From Trissonchulus latispiculum (lineage: Eukaryota > Nematoda > Enoplea > Enoplida > Ironidae), in NCBI GenBank assembly GCA_030248195.1, contig JASAND010022166.1:1-64000 (forward strand): a stretch of 64,000 nt of DNA, given 5' to 3'. A program made the position numbers and the translations under genes. Shown in pieces: positions 31,401-42,250 of the stretch. A model generated the notes under the pieces. It did not search any database and was not told the DNA's origin. It was given only the letters and a program-made list of their open reading frames with translations. Within the stretch, counting starts at the first letter, position 1, and the number at the start of each line of letters is the position of its first letter.

Positions 31401-31924
31401 TAATAAGTATACAAAACGTATCTATAATAGTTTGTCATGTCCTAAACTATCTGTATGCCGAATTTCAAATACCAGTGACGAATGAATTAGTTGTTATCGA
31501 CGGTGCTGTGTTTGGGGCAGCACATACAGCACGGTGGAAGCTAGAGAGTGCATCAACTAACATAGCTACAGTTCCCCCTTACTACAGACATGATTTTCGC
31601 CAAGTTTCATATGTTCAGCCGTTTAGAGTAAGTCTACAGACAGCGTGCTATGGTTGTTGCATAGCAGTACAGCACGATAGCAGCATCGCACAGCGCTGCG
31701 ACTATGCTCATCGTGTTCAGCGACCCCGATAACCCTTATATGCGTCCCACTATATGGCCCAAAACAGCATATTTAGGCCTATTTTTGACTATTTCCTGTA
31801 GAGTTGGGACTTAGAAATTTTCCGAAAATGGCTATTTGGCCGGACCAAATTTGGCCCGGCCGCCAAAACGATCCTGGCCAGATATCAAAAGTCGCCCTCG
31901 TTAGGACATATAAACCCTTCCGTA

Positions 31925-32635
31925 CACGGTTTTTTTTGGGCAAAATTGGGGGCATTTGCCCACTCGGCCAAAAATTTGCCCACTCAAATTTAAGTTTGCC
32001 CAGCAGTTTGCCCACTGAAAAATTGGACCACTGAGGTAAAAGAAGTGAACATTTCTATTACGGTTTTATTGCTGATTTTCAAAAAATCTTCAATTTTTTT
32101 CTGGGGGGCTGCCGCCCCCCAGACCCCCCCGCTGGGGTTCCTGTGTCACTGTTTAATTGTAACTTGATTAGCTTTACTTCACTTCACTTATTGTCTATTT
32201 CTGAATAATATGTCTCCTAGAAATGTTGCAAAATTTGTATTTGTAAAAAGATGTATTTATAGAAAAATGCAAGTGCAGAAAATCGAAACTATGACTCAAA
32301 ACATGTGCAAAAATATCAAAATTTGAAAAATTCGTTCAGCATATGGGGATGCGCCACCCAGACCCCCTGCTGTTGTTTTAATATGTTTTAATATGTATAT
32401 ATAAGAACCCTGCATTGTATAAAACCTAAGATTGCTTAAGGCACAACTAAAGAAAACGACAGGAAATTCGATGGTATGGAATAAAACACGTTATTAATTA
32501 AAGCAAAGTTAAAATTAAGGTTAAAAATCGCTTAGCAAAATTTTGAAATTTTGCCCACCGATCTCTAAATTTGCCCACTCAATCCTAAGTTTGCCCACTA
32601 AAATGCCCACTGGCCGTTTTGAAAAAAAAACCCTG
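31925..32635. mobile_element. hAT-like non-autonomous element, TTTGCCCACTC-rich ends
   Basis: Ends are CACGGTTTTTTTTGGGC and GAAAAAAAAACCCTG. The perfect 8-bp duplication CTTCCGTA lies at 31917-31924 and 32636-32643. TTTGCCCACT is iterated near both ends in opposite orientation. A GC hairpin block is at ~32102, with a decayed one at ~32345. Confidence 0.9.
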
Positions 32636-32643
32636 CTTCCGTA

Positions 32644-33113
32644 GATCCTTATGCAACAAACCACGTCTCTCTAGCGTCTTCCCTGAGTCCTGTAGCTTTG
32701 ACAAAAAATTGGCCATTTTTGGCCATTTTAGCGCCACTTTTGGCCGGCCGTACAGGTGGCCGGCCGGGCCGGGCAGCGAAAAAATATCAAAAAGGTTCAC
32801 TTTCGGGGTATATATATACGTTCAGAAAAACCAAACTTCACCTGCTGAAAATGTCCAGATCGTTCAAACACTGCGACAGAAAATTGCATTTTTCCAAGCG
32901 TGACTTACACGGAAAAAAAACAAACGGACCTAACTTGCCCGGAAGCGAAAACTTTCAAAGTTGGAAATTTTGACCAAAACTTTTTTGCGACTTGTAGTAC
33001 TCGTCGTGTAGATTCCAACGATACCAAAATTGTCCAGTTTCGTTGAGTATTTAGCTGGCACGGAGCTCGAACGGGTCTCCAAGGGCCGCACTGAGCCTTT
33101 TACATCCATATTA
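32644..33113. other. Body of a hairpin-ended repeat, non-coding
   Basis: Contains GGCCGGCCG palindromes near 32740-32770 and the block GGGTCTCCAAGGGCCGC just before the hairpin at 33114. That block is the reverse complement of the text beside the hairpins at 9454 and 28649. No gene. Confidence 0.45.
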
Positions 33114-33139
33114 TAGGGGAGCGCTCTCGCGCTCCCCTA
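33114..33139. repeat. GC-rich terminal hairpin (11-bp stem, TCTC loop)
   Basis: TAGGGGAGCGC / GCGCTCCCCTA over loop TCTC, preceded by CATATTA. It is the same family as 9454-9479 and 28649-28674, in the opposite orientation. Confidence 0.72.
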
Positions 33140-33699
33140 ATACTCGAGTAGTACTAGAAGTATCACCATACTTTTGGTTCGAATTCGAAACTTCAAATTT
33201 TTGCACTTGGCAACTTAGTTTGCGTTTGGTTTTTTTCTATAACGCTTTTTATAGCTCTATAACTCTATAACGCTAATAACGCTTTTCGGAAGTGCATTTT
33301 CTAGCGAAGTGTTGGAACGTTGTGGGCATTTTGGTCCAATACTACTGTTATATGTTGGTAGACAGTATCCCCCCATGCTACCTTTTTTTGGTCATTTTGG
33401 CACCTGGCCAATTTTGGCTCTGTGCCAAGGCCCCAAAGTCGGACTTTCGCTATTTTGGCACTTCGGTTGTGGTGGACTTTTTTTCACAGGCTAGCAGCTA
33501 GATCGGTTTGGTTTATTTTATTCGAATATTTCGGCCAATGCACACAAAGTAACGAGGGGGATTTTTTAATTTCGCTCTGTGGCTTTCAGGAGATAGGACC
33601 AAACTTTGCATTCTTTGGCCTGTTTTGGGTAAAAGTTGCTTAAGTCCCACTTTTACTGGAAATGGCCTAAAAGTCACTAAAAATGGCGTTTTTCGGCCT
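33140..33699. other. No gene seen
   Basis: AT-rich sequence with short repeats of TATAACGC and TTTTGGC. Open frames of 60-73 codons on the plus strand overlap each other in different frames and resemble nothing known. Confidence 0.4.
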
Positions 33700-35400
33700 C
33701 GGGGTGGTACCCATATATAGTAAATCGGGGTCGCTGAAAACGATGAGCATACAGCCGATACCGCCCGAAGTGACCACTGGTCAGCATGGCTCTCGTGGTT
33801 CCTCGCCCAGGGTCAAAGTTGGGAAACTCACTCTAAACAGCGCTTTCCGCCGTTTTGGTTGGGGGCATATATAGTAAATCGACTACGCTCGTTTCAATGG
33901 GCATATCGCCGAAGCCGACGGAAGTGGCCACTGGTCACTACAGCCTATGGGGCCTATTGACCACTGGTCAAACGGCCTAAAACTGCGTTTTTCGGCGTTT
34001 TGGTCGGGGGCAAACAGTAAATCGACTACGCTCGTTTCAATGGGCATATCGCCGAAACCGACGGAAGTGACCACTGGTCACTACAGCCTATGGGGCATAT
34101 TGACCACTGGTCAAACGGCCTAAAACTGCGTTTTTCCGCGTTTTGGTCGGGGGCATATATAGTAAATCGACTACGCTCGTTTCAATGGGCACATCGACGA
34201 AACCGACGGAAGTGACCACTGGTCACTACGGCCTTGTGGCCCCATTGACCACTGGTCAAATAGCCTAAAACAGCGTTTTTCAGCGTTTTGGTTGGGGACA
34301 TATGTAGTCACTAGCGTAGATAGGGGGGGGGGGGGGGGGGGGCGCCCGCCCGCCCCCGAAATGGTTTTGCCCCCTGAAAAAAAATTGGCCAGAAGAAAAA
34401 TTTTAAGCCCGCGCAGAGCGCGGGCGTTTAAATTTATCATAAACACAAAGAAAGTGTATTAAAATACCCCAAAAATTAGTGCATTTGAACTTCATTGAAA
34501 ATTTTTCACTTCATTATTATTCATTATTAGCATATACTGTATATAATTAAACCTTTACTTGTTTGCTTTACTTTACTTTGCTTTGCCAGCTTTAAGGTTC
34601 ATAAACTGCATTATTGCAAACATCACTGTTTTAAATGGTGGACATGTGCTGCTTGGAATACCCTGTACATAATGGGAGCACCCAGTTTTCGTACGATACT
34701 ATAAAAGTGGAAAATATATAGCAAATTAAACTACAAAATTTGGTTTGGGAATTGATAATATATAATGCAAAGAATTCAATGTTTCAATAGCGTTTTAGTG
34801 GTGAAATTGAAAAATGTTCTCAACTTCTGGGGGTGCCGCCCCCCAGACCCCCCCTTCTGGGTTTTAGCATGCCGCTTTCGGCTACAATCTATTCGAGCTA
34901 AGAACCTTAGAAATTTTGTGCTTAGTGTTGATACAATTGTTGAGCAAAAAAATAAAAAATTTATCCCCCCCCCGGACTTCGGTCCAAACCGCCCCCCCCT
35001 GAAAATTTTTTGTATCTACGCTACTGAATGTAGTAAATCGACCACGCTCGTTTCAATGAGCATATTGCTGAAACCGATGGAAGTGACCACTGGTCATTAC
35101 GGCCTTGGGGCCCTATTGACCACTGGTCAAATGGCCTAAAACAGCGTTTTTCGGCGTTTTCGTTGGGGGCATATGTAGTAAATCGACATTGCTCGTTTCA
35201 ATGAGCATATTGCCGAAACCGATCTAAGTGACCACTGGTCACTACGGCCTTGGGGCCCTATTGACCACTGGTCAGATGGCCTAAAACTGCGTTTTTCGAC
35301 GTTTTGGTTGGGGGCATATATAGTAAATCGACATTGCTCGTTTCAATGAGCATATTGCCGAAACCGATGGAAGTGACCAGTGGTCACTACGGCCTACTGA
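33700..35400. repeat. ~141-bp tandem repeat, about seven copies, split by a hAT-like insertion
   Basis: Each monomer contains TAGTAAATCGACTACGCTCG, GTGACCACTGGTCACTACGG, a second GACCACTGGTCAAACGG and GCGTTTTTCGGCGTTTTGG. Copies are at ~33700-34300 and 35027-35400, separated by the element at 34309-35026. CCACTGGTC...GACCACTGGTCA gives each monomer internal dyad symmetry. Confidence 0.9.
34309..35026. mobile_element. hAT-like non-autonomous element, CASTAGCGTAGATA ends
   Basis: Ends are CACTAGCGTAGATA and TATCTACGCTACTG. The 8-bp duplication is TATGTAGT / AATGTAGT (34301-34308, 35027-35034; one mismatch). The uninterrupted 141-bp repeat reads CATATGTAGTAAATCG, confirming the insertion point. 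The interior has G and C runs and one GC hairpin block at ~34828. Confidence 0.88.
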
Positions 35401-35752
35401 CCACCGCAAACGCATCCAGCATTAAAATTTTCGGAAACATGGGAAAGAATTGGCTAGAAATAATTAAAAACACTAAAAAACAGAATTAAAATACGTATAA
35501 GTGGTTTTAGATTATATATCTGGGCTTTTTCTAGGCGAAAAAAATGGGGGTGGGAAGAGTGGGGGGGGAGCCCCCCCCCCCCACTAGTGGGGGGGAACCC
35601 ACAAGTGGGAGGGGGGGAATCCAAAGTGGTCTAAAATCGCTAAAAATTAGTGATGTGCGCCGACCAATTTGCCCGCTCCGGAGCTCCGGCCGGAGCGGGC
35701 TGTCGGAGCACTGGAGCTCTGGCTTTTTCCTAGGCAAAAATTTCTGGGGGGG

Positions 35753-36127
35753 CAGGGTTGGGCGAGACCGAGATTTCACCGAGACCGAGACCGAGACCAG
35801 GGTACCGAGACCGAGACCGAGACTGGCCAAGTCTCGGCTTTTGGGCGAGACCGAGACCGAGACTAGCAATTTTTAGCTTAAACTTAATTTTTTCAGTTTT
35901 TGATGCTTAGGTCCAGTATTTTCGGACTTTAACACATAAACCTACGGTTTTCGGACATCATCAGTTAATTTTCTTTACATTAATTTAAAAATTTCGCTGA
36001 AATTTGATGTTTTCAAAAAATTTCCGGTCTCGGTCCAAGACCGAAACTTTTGGATGAGCGAGACCGAGACCGAGACTGGTCAAGTCTCGGCTTTTGGGCG
36101 AGACCGAGACCGAGACTCCCAACCCTG
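35753..36127. mobile_element. hAT-like element built of GAGACC repeats (nested level 4a)
   Basis: Ends are CAGGGTTGGGCGAGACC and CGAGACTCCCAACCCTG. The 8-bp duplication TGGGGGGG lies at 35745-35752 and 36128-36135. Sub-terminal regions are iterated CGAGAC units in both arms. The open frames across it (RDRDRD-type peptides) are repeat artefacts. Confidence 0.9.
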
Positions 36128-36445
36128 TGGGGGGGGAAGTCTGGGGGGCGGTCCCCCCCCCAGGTCTGGGGGGGGCACGGATTTCTGGGGGGGGGAGAAA
36201 ATTTTTTCGAAAAATGCTTAAAAAATAGCTATTTTTTGCTACTGAGCTAAAATATTAACTATTTTTAACCTAAATTTAAGCTTAAAATAGCTAAAAAATG
36301 CTTAAAAATGTCTAAAAATCCGGCGAAGCCGGAAAAATTTTTCAAAATTTACCCTCAAAACCCTATTTTTCCGGGCACTTAAAAGTTCTGGGGGGGGCGA
36401 CCCAAGTCTGGGGGGGACGAAATTCTGGGGGGGGGGCGCCCCCCA

Positions 36446-37570
36446 CAGCGTTTTTTTTTTCAAAATCGGATTTCATCAAATTTTCGTCATTTTTATTTTC
36501 TGAGCGTCATTTTTATTTGTCCAACGTCAAAAATAAAGTTTTGCAGAAATGCAGTTTTGTTATGATTTTAGGCTATATTCGTAATTTTGGATGAATTTTT
36601 ACCTTGTTGGCGTGTGTTGCTTCATATTTCGCATTGTCTCGCGAATATATTCTAACTTACGTACTCATATAATACATATATCTGGTGTCTATGTATCATG
36701 TCTTTGAGCATTAACAATGACGAGAACCACTCGACACAATGTGGAGGGTCTGGAGGGCGGAGCCCCCCAGAAGTTGAAGAAATGTTTTGCTTTTTAGATG
36801 AAATCGTCCTTTAAATCTTTAATTCTTTTCATTTTGCAGAAACAAGAAATTTTTTAAAATTTTACCCTATTTGAAAGGAAAAATAAGAATTTTTTGCTAA
36901 ACTCGCACGACATTTTAAGCTTTTTCTATCCAAAAATTTGGTAAAAACGTTGGAAATATGCGTATATATATATATACGCGCTCACGAAATTTTGATGACA
37001 TGCCTTTTTTGTGTTTTTTCCTGTTTGCTTTTACTTACCTTCAAATCGCAACGACAGAGCTGCCCTCCAGATCCATCCCTAGTAGTTATAACATTTATGC
37101 AATAAACGTTCTTAAACATCCTATCCTGGTACATACGTATATATAAGCTCTCATTCCATTCTACATAGCTGAGATAATCCGAAGAGAAAGTTTTTAAAGA
37201 AAATATTCAGCGAAATTGGTATGAGAAACTTGCATCAAAAATGCAATTGAAGTATGTAGCATAAAGACTCGTAGCCTGTGGCTTTGTATATATAATAGAT
37301 ATACTGATTGACTGTTCAAACATCGTCGAACCTTAACATCACTAAGACAATACATATAGAGCGGGGGTTTGGGGGCGGCGGCCCCCAAAATTTGAGAATT
37401 TTTTGAAAAATCACTGTTAAAACGTAATAGAAACTTTGCATTCTTGTTAAATTTGAGTGCTACTTCCACATTTTGGCTTGGTCATTCTGTCGTCATTTTT
37501 ATTTTGGCGTCGTCAAAACTATTGTTCATTTCTGCAAACGACGCTATTTTTGACAAAAAAAAAAACCTCG
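36446..37570. mobile_element. hAT-like element carrying two GC hairpin blocks (nested level 4b)
   Basis: Ends are CAGCGTTTTTTTTTTC and CAAAAAAAAAAACCTCG. The 8-bp duplication GCCCCCCA lies at 36438-36445 and 37571-37578. CGTCATTTTTATTTT is iterated near both ends. The GC hairpin block occurs in reverse orientation at ~36745 and ~37362. The left end is an imperfect TIR, so the family assignment rests mainly on the target duplication. Confidence 0.82.
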
Positions 37571-38316
37571 GCCCCCCACCCCCCCCCCCCTGTAGGAAAA
37601 AGCCAGGAGTTCTGGAGCTCCGCGGAGCTCCGACTGCTAGTGGAGCCAAAATTGTAAAAATTTTGGTTTAAGCTGTAAACTGCTTGTTTATTCAATAAAA
37701 AGCATGCCTACTCACTGTATATATATACTTTTATCGCTTAACTGTTTATTTTTAGATGCTGATTTCTTTGCTGCATATGAGTTAGCTGTATTTTTGATCT
37801 GAAATAAGTTCAGCTTTTGACCATATTTCACAGAATTTTTGGGTTAATTGATTGTGCATAGTGTTGTGTTTACATAAAAGACCGTCTTAGTTTACACTGC
37901 AGTTTATTTAAAAGTTTCACTTTTTTCAAGATTTGGGAAATTTAAATTTTATGCATATTCCACATGAGATACTCAATATTTCTTGCAGCAATTTCATCAA
38001 ATGTATACCAAACTTTTCAAATTCATGCATGAAATATTGCAAATTTGACAGAAGTGGACCAGATTTCATTTACCCACTACGTATTTAACTTATCATGAGG
38101 ATGTATATATATGATCAAATTAAAATACTATATACATTTAAGCTATCAGAATTTCAATCTGAAAGATATATTAGAAAAGACAGGTTTGATGAAAGCAAAG
38201 AAAACAGATGCAGATATTGAAAGTTTACATGGAATAGATTTAACGGAAATGTAATATTTAATTGAATAATTAATAACAAGTGCGAAATTTAAACGTTTTG
38301 CGGAATTAATTCTTAA

Positions 38317-38366
<50 letters not shown>

Positions 38367-38948
38367 GTTGTATTTAATTTTTCTTTTATTTAGAAAATGA
38401 AAATGTTTAACTTGTCTCCAGAAAAAAGCCGTCTTGAGAAGTATATACAAGAACGCAGCCTTGAGAAAACTGAAACATTTTTAAAAACAGAAGTACGATA
38501 AACTATGTAACATTCATTCCATTCCTACGTGCTGCAAGGAGAAATCGTGGAGTTTACAGAAAAATCATGCTTTCGAATTTTTTAGCACCTTCAAAACTTC
38601 CAAAAGGCTGCTCCGGGTACCCGGAGCTCCGGAGCAGAAGCCCGCTCCGGAGCACCGAAAATCGAGCTCCGGCGCACATCACTACTAAAAATAGACTGTT
38701 TTCTACATATACTGCTAAAACTATGCTAAAAAGTGCTCAAAAATCGAGTTTGAGTACCAAAATAGACGATTTTTGAGAAAAAATTCCGGCGACGCCGGAA
38801 AATTTTTGAAAATTTTGACCAAAAATCCTTAAAATTTGGCATTTTCTGGGCACCTTATGGTGAGTGGGGGGGAGCCCAAAAAAGTGGGGGTGGGGCCGAG
38901 TGGGGGGGCCGCCCCCCCACCCTCCCCACTAAAAAAAGCCCAGTATAT

Positions 38949-39369
38949 TTATGTCGAAAATGGCTGATTTTATGTTGATTTTTAGCTGAACAAAATTAGG
39001 GTATATACAATTTGGGTAGTTTTTGGTGAAAATTTCCGATTCTTGAGATCCCCCAAGCCAGATTTGGACTTATTACTCCCGCCCCCAACCCAAACAGGTG
39101 GTATGTACATACACCTATGCCTGAAAACCCTAGTTGTCTGTTGACTTTTGAAGTCTGGGGGGGGCGGCCGGCAGACCGGCAGACCCTAATCCTGGAGCGG
39201 GCCTTTCCGGGGGGGGGGGGGGGGGGAAGCACCCAAGTAACGGTGAACCGATGTCGGGGCCATCCCCACCCATAGGTGTAACGGAGATTTGGTTAAGGGA
39301 GGGCGGGAGGTGGGTGTTGGCGTTGGGTGTATATACCAGGGTGAGGAACCAATGCCCCGCCCAGACCAC
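38949..39369. other. G/C-run rich non-coding sequence
   Basis: Contains a G run at ~39211 and ATAGGTGTAACGGAGATTT at ~39271, which recurs as a direct repeat at ~39898 beyond the 39370-39802 element. Open frames are proline/glycine-rich artefacts. Confidence 0.4.
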
Positions 39370-39802
39370 ACTGGAAGAACTTTGCTGGGTAAAATCGTTG
39401 TAAATTGCTGCTGAGTTGTTACTCAACTGGTATTTTTGAATTTCGTTGGCGCTGCTGGGCAACTTAGCAAGTATTTGTGCGCAGAAATCAAGGTATATAT
39501 TTTTTGAGTGCGCATAAAGTGCGCCTAATTCTGAGCCATGTTTGAAGTGATTCTGTTAACATGGTTCTGTGAGCTAAACTGCAGTAAAATCTACAACGCG
39601 GTAAAATTATTGCAAATACTTATTAAAACAGATGTAGAACCGCTGTAAATTCATTGAAATCTTATGGTAAAATCGGATATTATCATTGTAAGTCCATTAA
39701 AAATATTAAAATTCAATTAAAAATCCGTGGTAAATTCATGGTAAAACAGTTGTATCTTGCGCAGCAATTTACAACGATTTTACCCAGCAAAGTTCTTCCA
39801 GT
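39370..39802. mobile_element. 433-bp inverted-repeat transposon, ACTGGAAGAACTTTG ends
   Basis: About 40-bp TIRs: ACTGGAAGAACTTTGCTGGG then TAAAATCGTTGTAAATTGCTG, exactly inverted at 39757-39802. The flanks ACCAC / ACCAT suggest a 5-bp duplication with one mismatch. The interior is AT-rich and non-coding. Confidence 0.88.
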
Positions 39803-40028
39803 ACCATCGGTGTGGCTGGGCAAAAAAATTTGGGGGGGGGTTAGTCCCGAACTCGATCACAGCCTCGAACTTTTGGAGATTGAACTAACACCACCTCATA
39901 GGTGTAACGGAGATTTGAGGTGGGGGAGGCTCCCATAGTTTCACCGGAAATTTTGGTTGGGGGAGGGGTAAGTAAGCTCTGGAAATTTGGCGGTCGACCC
40001 GCGAGCGAAATGTAATGGGGGGTACTCC

Positions 40029-40752
40029 CAGGGTTTATTTTTTGGTCCCCGAACTTTAGGCCAAATGGCCTCAACGACTCAAATTTTTTAGGCCATCACC
40101 CAAAAAATTTAGGCCATCCAAATTTTGTTAATTTTTAGGTTGCGCGTTATTGCAAGCATTGTTAAAATTACAGTTATCATGTATTCATGCGTTATAAATT
40201 CAAAAATCGCTGTTTTAACACCAAAAATCGCCATCGTCACTGTTAGTTTTACACACCACAAAAACTACGGTTTTACCTTAAAATGGCAGAAATAGAACCT
40301 TGTTAGCATATAAATAATAATGCACGTCAGTTAATGAATTTTTAATGAAAATTAAAACAGGTATATAGGAGTATACCAGTACAGAAAACCACAGAAAGTA
40401 GAAAATTAAACGAATAGAAATAAAGTTAAACTACTAAAAAACAGCATTTCTTCGAAGAAATCTTTATAACAGTAAATGAAATTCTAACTGAATGTGAATT
40501 TATAAGTGTAAATAGACAATGTAACCAGCTGGCGGCTGGCGCAGCCCAGAAATACAAGTGAAAATGTATGAATTCGCGCCGAAGGCGCGAAAAATTTTTA
40601 GAAAAGTAGTGTTTTTACTTAAAAATCAACAAAATTTAACTGGGTTTTCGTCGTAAAATTTAGGCCAAATGGCCTCAACGGCCAAAATTCTTTAGGCCAT
40701 CGTCTCATAAATTTAGGCCATGGCCTTAGCTATGGCCTAAAAAAAAACCTTG
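40029..40752. mobile_element. hAT-like non-autonomous element with iterated TTTAGGCCA sites
   Basis: Ends are CAGGGTTTATTTTTTGG and CTAAAAAAAAACCTTG. The perfect 8-bp duplication GGTACTCC lies at 40021-40028 and 40753-40760. TTTAGGCCAAATGGCCTCAA occurs near both ends. A decayed GC hairpin (GCTGGCGCAGCC) is near 40535. Confidence 0.9.
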
Positions 40753-40975
40753 GGTACTCCCCGAACCCCCCCCCCCAAAATTGGGACCTCAAAAAATCCA
40801 AAAAATGGCCTAAATTTTTCAAAAAATGACCATTTTTGGGCAAAATTTAGCTAACGTTTTGGCTCCAAAAAGGGCCGGGGGGGTTGGCTGGGGGTAGCCG
40901 AAAGTTGGGGGAGGGGATATCGAAAATTTTGGGGGGGGGAGTACGCACGCCCACCCCCACCCACCCCCCCCCCCA

Positions 40976-41285
40976 AAAATGACCCCAAAAATCGTTTTTG
41001 GCTTATACTGCCTTAACCACTAGAGGTAGCTCAAAAGTTGTAAAAGCAAAAATGTTCATTTTGGTGCCTTCTTTCCAGCCATAACAACCAATCCTGTGTA
41101 GCGACTATGTACTGAGAGAATAAGGGCAAAAACCAAAACTTTCTTATCTTTAAGCCTAAAAATCCGGGACTGGTCCCAAAATATTAAAGAGCACAAAAAT
41201 AAGGTATTTGGAAAGTTTCATCCACTTTCATAAAGAATTGAAGCTTGTAGGGTCGAATTTACACAAAGCGATACCAGCACCTTAA
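40976..41285. mobile_element. Truncated copy of the TTAA element at 61922-62931 (right end only)
   Basis: Collinear and almost identical with 62622-62931: CCCCAAAAATCGTTTTTGGC, CCACTAGAGGTAGCTC, CCATAACAACCAATCC, GCGATACCAGCACCTTAA. The left 700 bp of the full element is absent; a C run precedes it. Confidence 0.92.
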
Positions 41286-41436
41286 GGTGCATTCATAGTT
41301 CTTGTCGCAAGCAGACGCACGTAGACGCGCGTACGCATGCGTTCGTGAGCATGAATTCGTTAAAACTGATTTTAAACGGTCAAAACGGCATGTTACAATC
41401 GGAGGCGCCGCGTTCGCGACTATGAATGCACCTTAA
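41282..41436. mobile_element. 155-bp TTAA-flanked element
   Basis: TIRs are TTAAGGTGCATTCATAGT and ACTATGAATGCACCTTAA. The left TTAA is shared with the right end of the preceding element. The interior is GC-rich with CGCACGTAGACGCGCGTACG. Confidence 0.9.
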
Positions 41437-41993
41437 TCTAAGTCCACTTGAATTTCTTGTACCTGTAGCAAAAAAAGATCAAGCCATAGATCAATGCTAC
41501 CTTATACAAGTTTATGGGTTAAACTTAAATCAGCATGCAGTCTCATTAACTCTAACGAAGAATTTTCAAGATGCGCAAGGCGTTGTTTATAAGTCACTTG
41601 AGCAACTTCAGGGATTTTTCTTGTGAAAAGTTTTTGTACTGCTTCCATTTTATTGATGAGCGTGACATACTGATGATTCAAAACGGAACTAGCAGATTCT
41701 AAGTGTAGTCTCACATAAGTTTTATATAACTGAACTAAAAACTTACTTTCTCTAGATTCAAAATTACGGAAATTTGCAGAAACAACACATCTAGCTTTAC
41801 CAATTATATAGTCACAATGCTTAAAATCACTTGATAGCCAAACTCCCAAGTCTCTATAAATTTCAGTAACAGCTTGAATTAAATTGCCGTCCATGTTTAT
41901 GTCAATATTAGGCAAGGGTGGCAAGCCCAGAATAAAAAGTAAACATTTGGTACTGAAAACTGTAACTGAGCTGAGCCTCTACATCAGGAGATT

Positions 41994-42010
41994 CCAGGTT
42001 CGAATCCTGG
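41994..42010 (+). other. tRNA-like T-arm (B box) fragment
   Basis: CCAGG-TTCGAAT-CCTGG is a perfect T stem-loop, followed by CAGCCTCGCCA like an acceptor 3' strand. The upstream half is not a convincing tRNA, so this is a tRNA-derived remnant, probably one end of the insertion within the dead LINE. Confidence 0.5.
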
Positions 42011-42178
42011 CAGCCTCGCCACATGTAGTGCTTCTACCGGGGCTGGTGGACCAAGAAGAAACCGAGGACAAGCCCGAACGGGAGGCGTCAGGCACCCTCG
42101 TACCCACGAAACCAGGACCTAGAAGAGAGAAGAGAAGAGGGAGGTTCAGCTTTTCACTCACCATTGAAAGTAAAGAAT

Positions 42179-42250
42179 TGGCCCAGCCGGGGATCGAACC
42201 ACGGCCCTTCTGACCCGGAAACAGACATGCTACCGCTACACCACAGGGCC
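42179..42250 (-). tRNA. tRNA-Arg(CCG)-like sequence, gene or SINE head
   Basis: 72 nt on the minus strand: acceptor GGCCCTG with 3' CTGGGCC plus discriminator A (6 of 7 pairs), D arm with an A box TGGTGTAGCGG, anticodon stem TCTGT/TCAGA with loop TTCCGGG (anticodon CCG at 42218-42216), and B box GGTTCGATCC. The anticodon stem has a mismatch and the T stem has two. No T4 terminator follows. It sits inside a dead LINE facing another tRNA-like arm. A SINE or tRNA pseudogene is more likely than a working gene. Confidence 0.5.

Larger units (their letters stand above)
35719..37606. mobile_element. CTGGCTTTTTCC-family transposon, interrupted copy (nested level 3)
   Basis: Ends are CTGGCTTTTTCCTAGGC and TGTAGGAAAAAGCCAG. 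The 5-bp duplication is GAGCT / GAGTT (one mismatch). Apart from two insertions it follows the intact copy at 22869-23258, including the CCGGCGAAGCCGG core at ~36318. Confidence 0.92.
35648..38684. mobile_element. hAT-like element, TAGTGATGTGCGC ends (nested level 2)
   Basis: Ends are TAGTGATGTGCGC and GCGCACATCACTA. The perfect 8-bp duplication CTAAAAAT lies at 35640-35647 and 38685-38692. It has GC-rich sub-terminal GGAGCTCCGG palindromes on both sides. Most of the right half (37607-38640) is AT-rich non-coding sequence with a (TA)n tract at 38319-38364. No transposase frame survives. It carries the level-3 element 35719-37606. Confidence 0.93.
35520..38943. mobile_element. CTGGGC-family transposon, interrupted copy (outermost of four nested levels)
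   Basis: Ends are CTGGGCTTTTTCTAGGC and CTAAAAAAAGCCCAG, with 5-bp duplication TATAT at 35515-35519 and 38944-38948. Outside the insertion it matches the intact copy at 8043-8388 throughout (AAAGTGGTCTAAAA, GTTTTCTACATAYACTGCTA, GAGTTTGAGTACCAAAAT, CATTTTCTGGGCACC). The hAT element 35648-38684 sits inside it. Confidence 0.92.

Noticed and set aside
35544..35876. RDRDRD/ETETET-type peptide frames
   Set aside because: They are produced by the GAGACC iterations of a hAT-like element.
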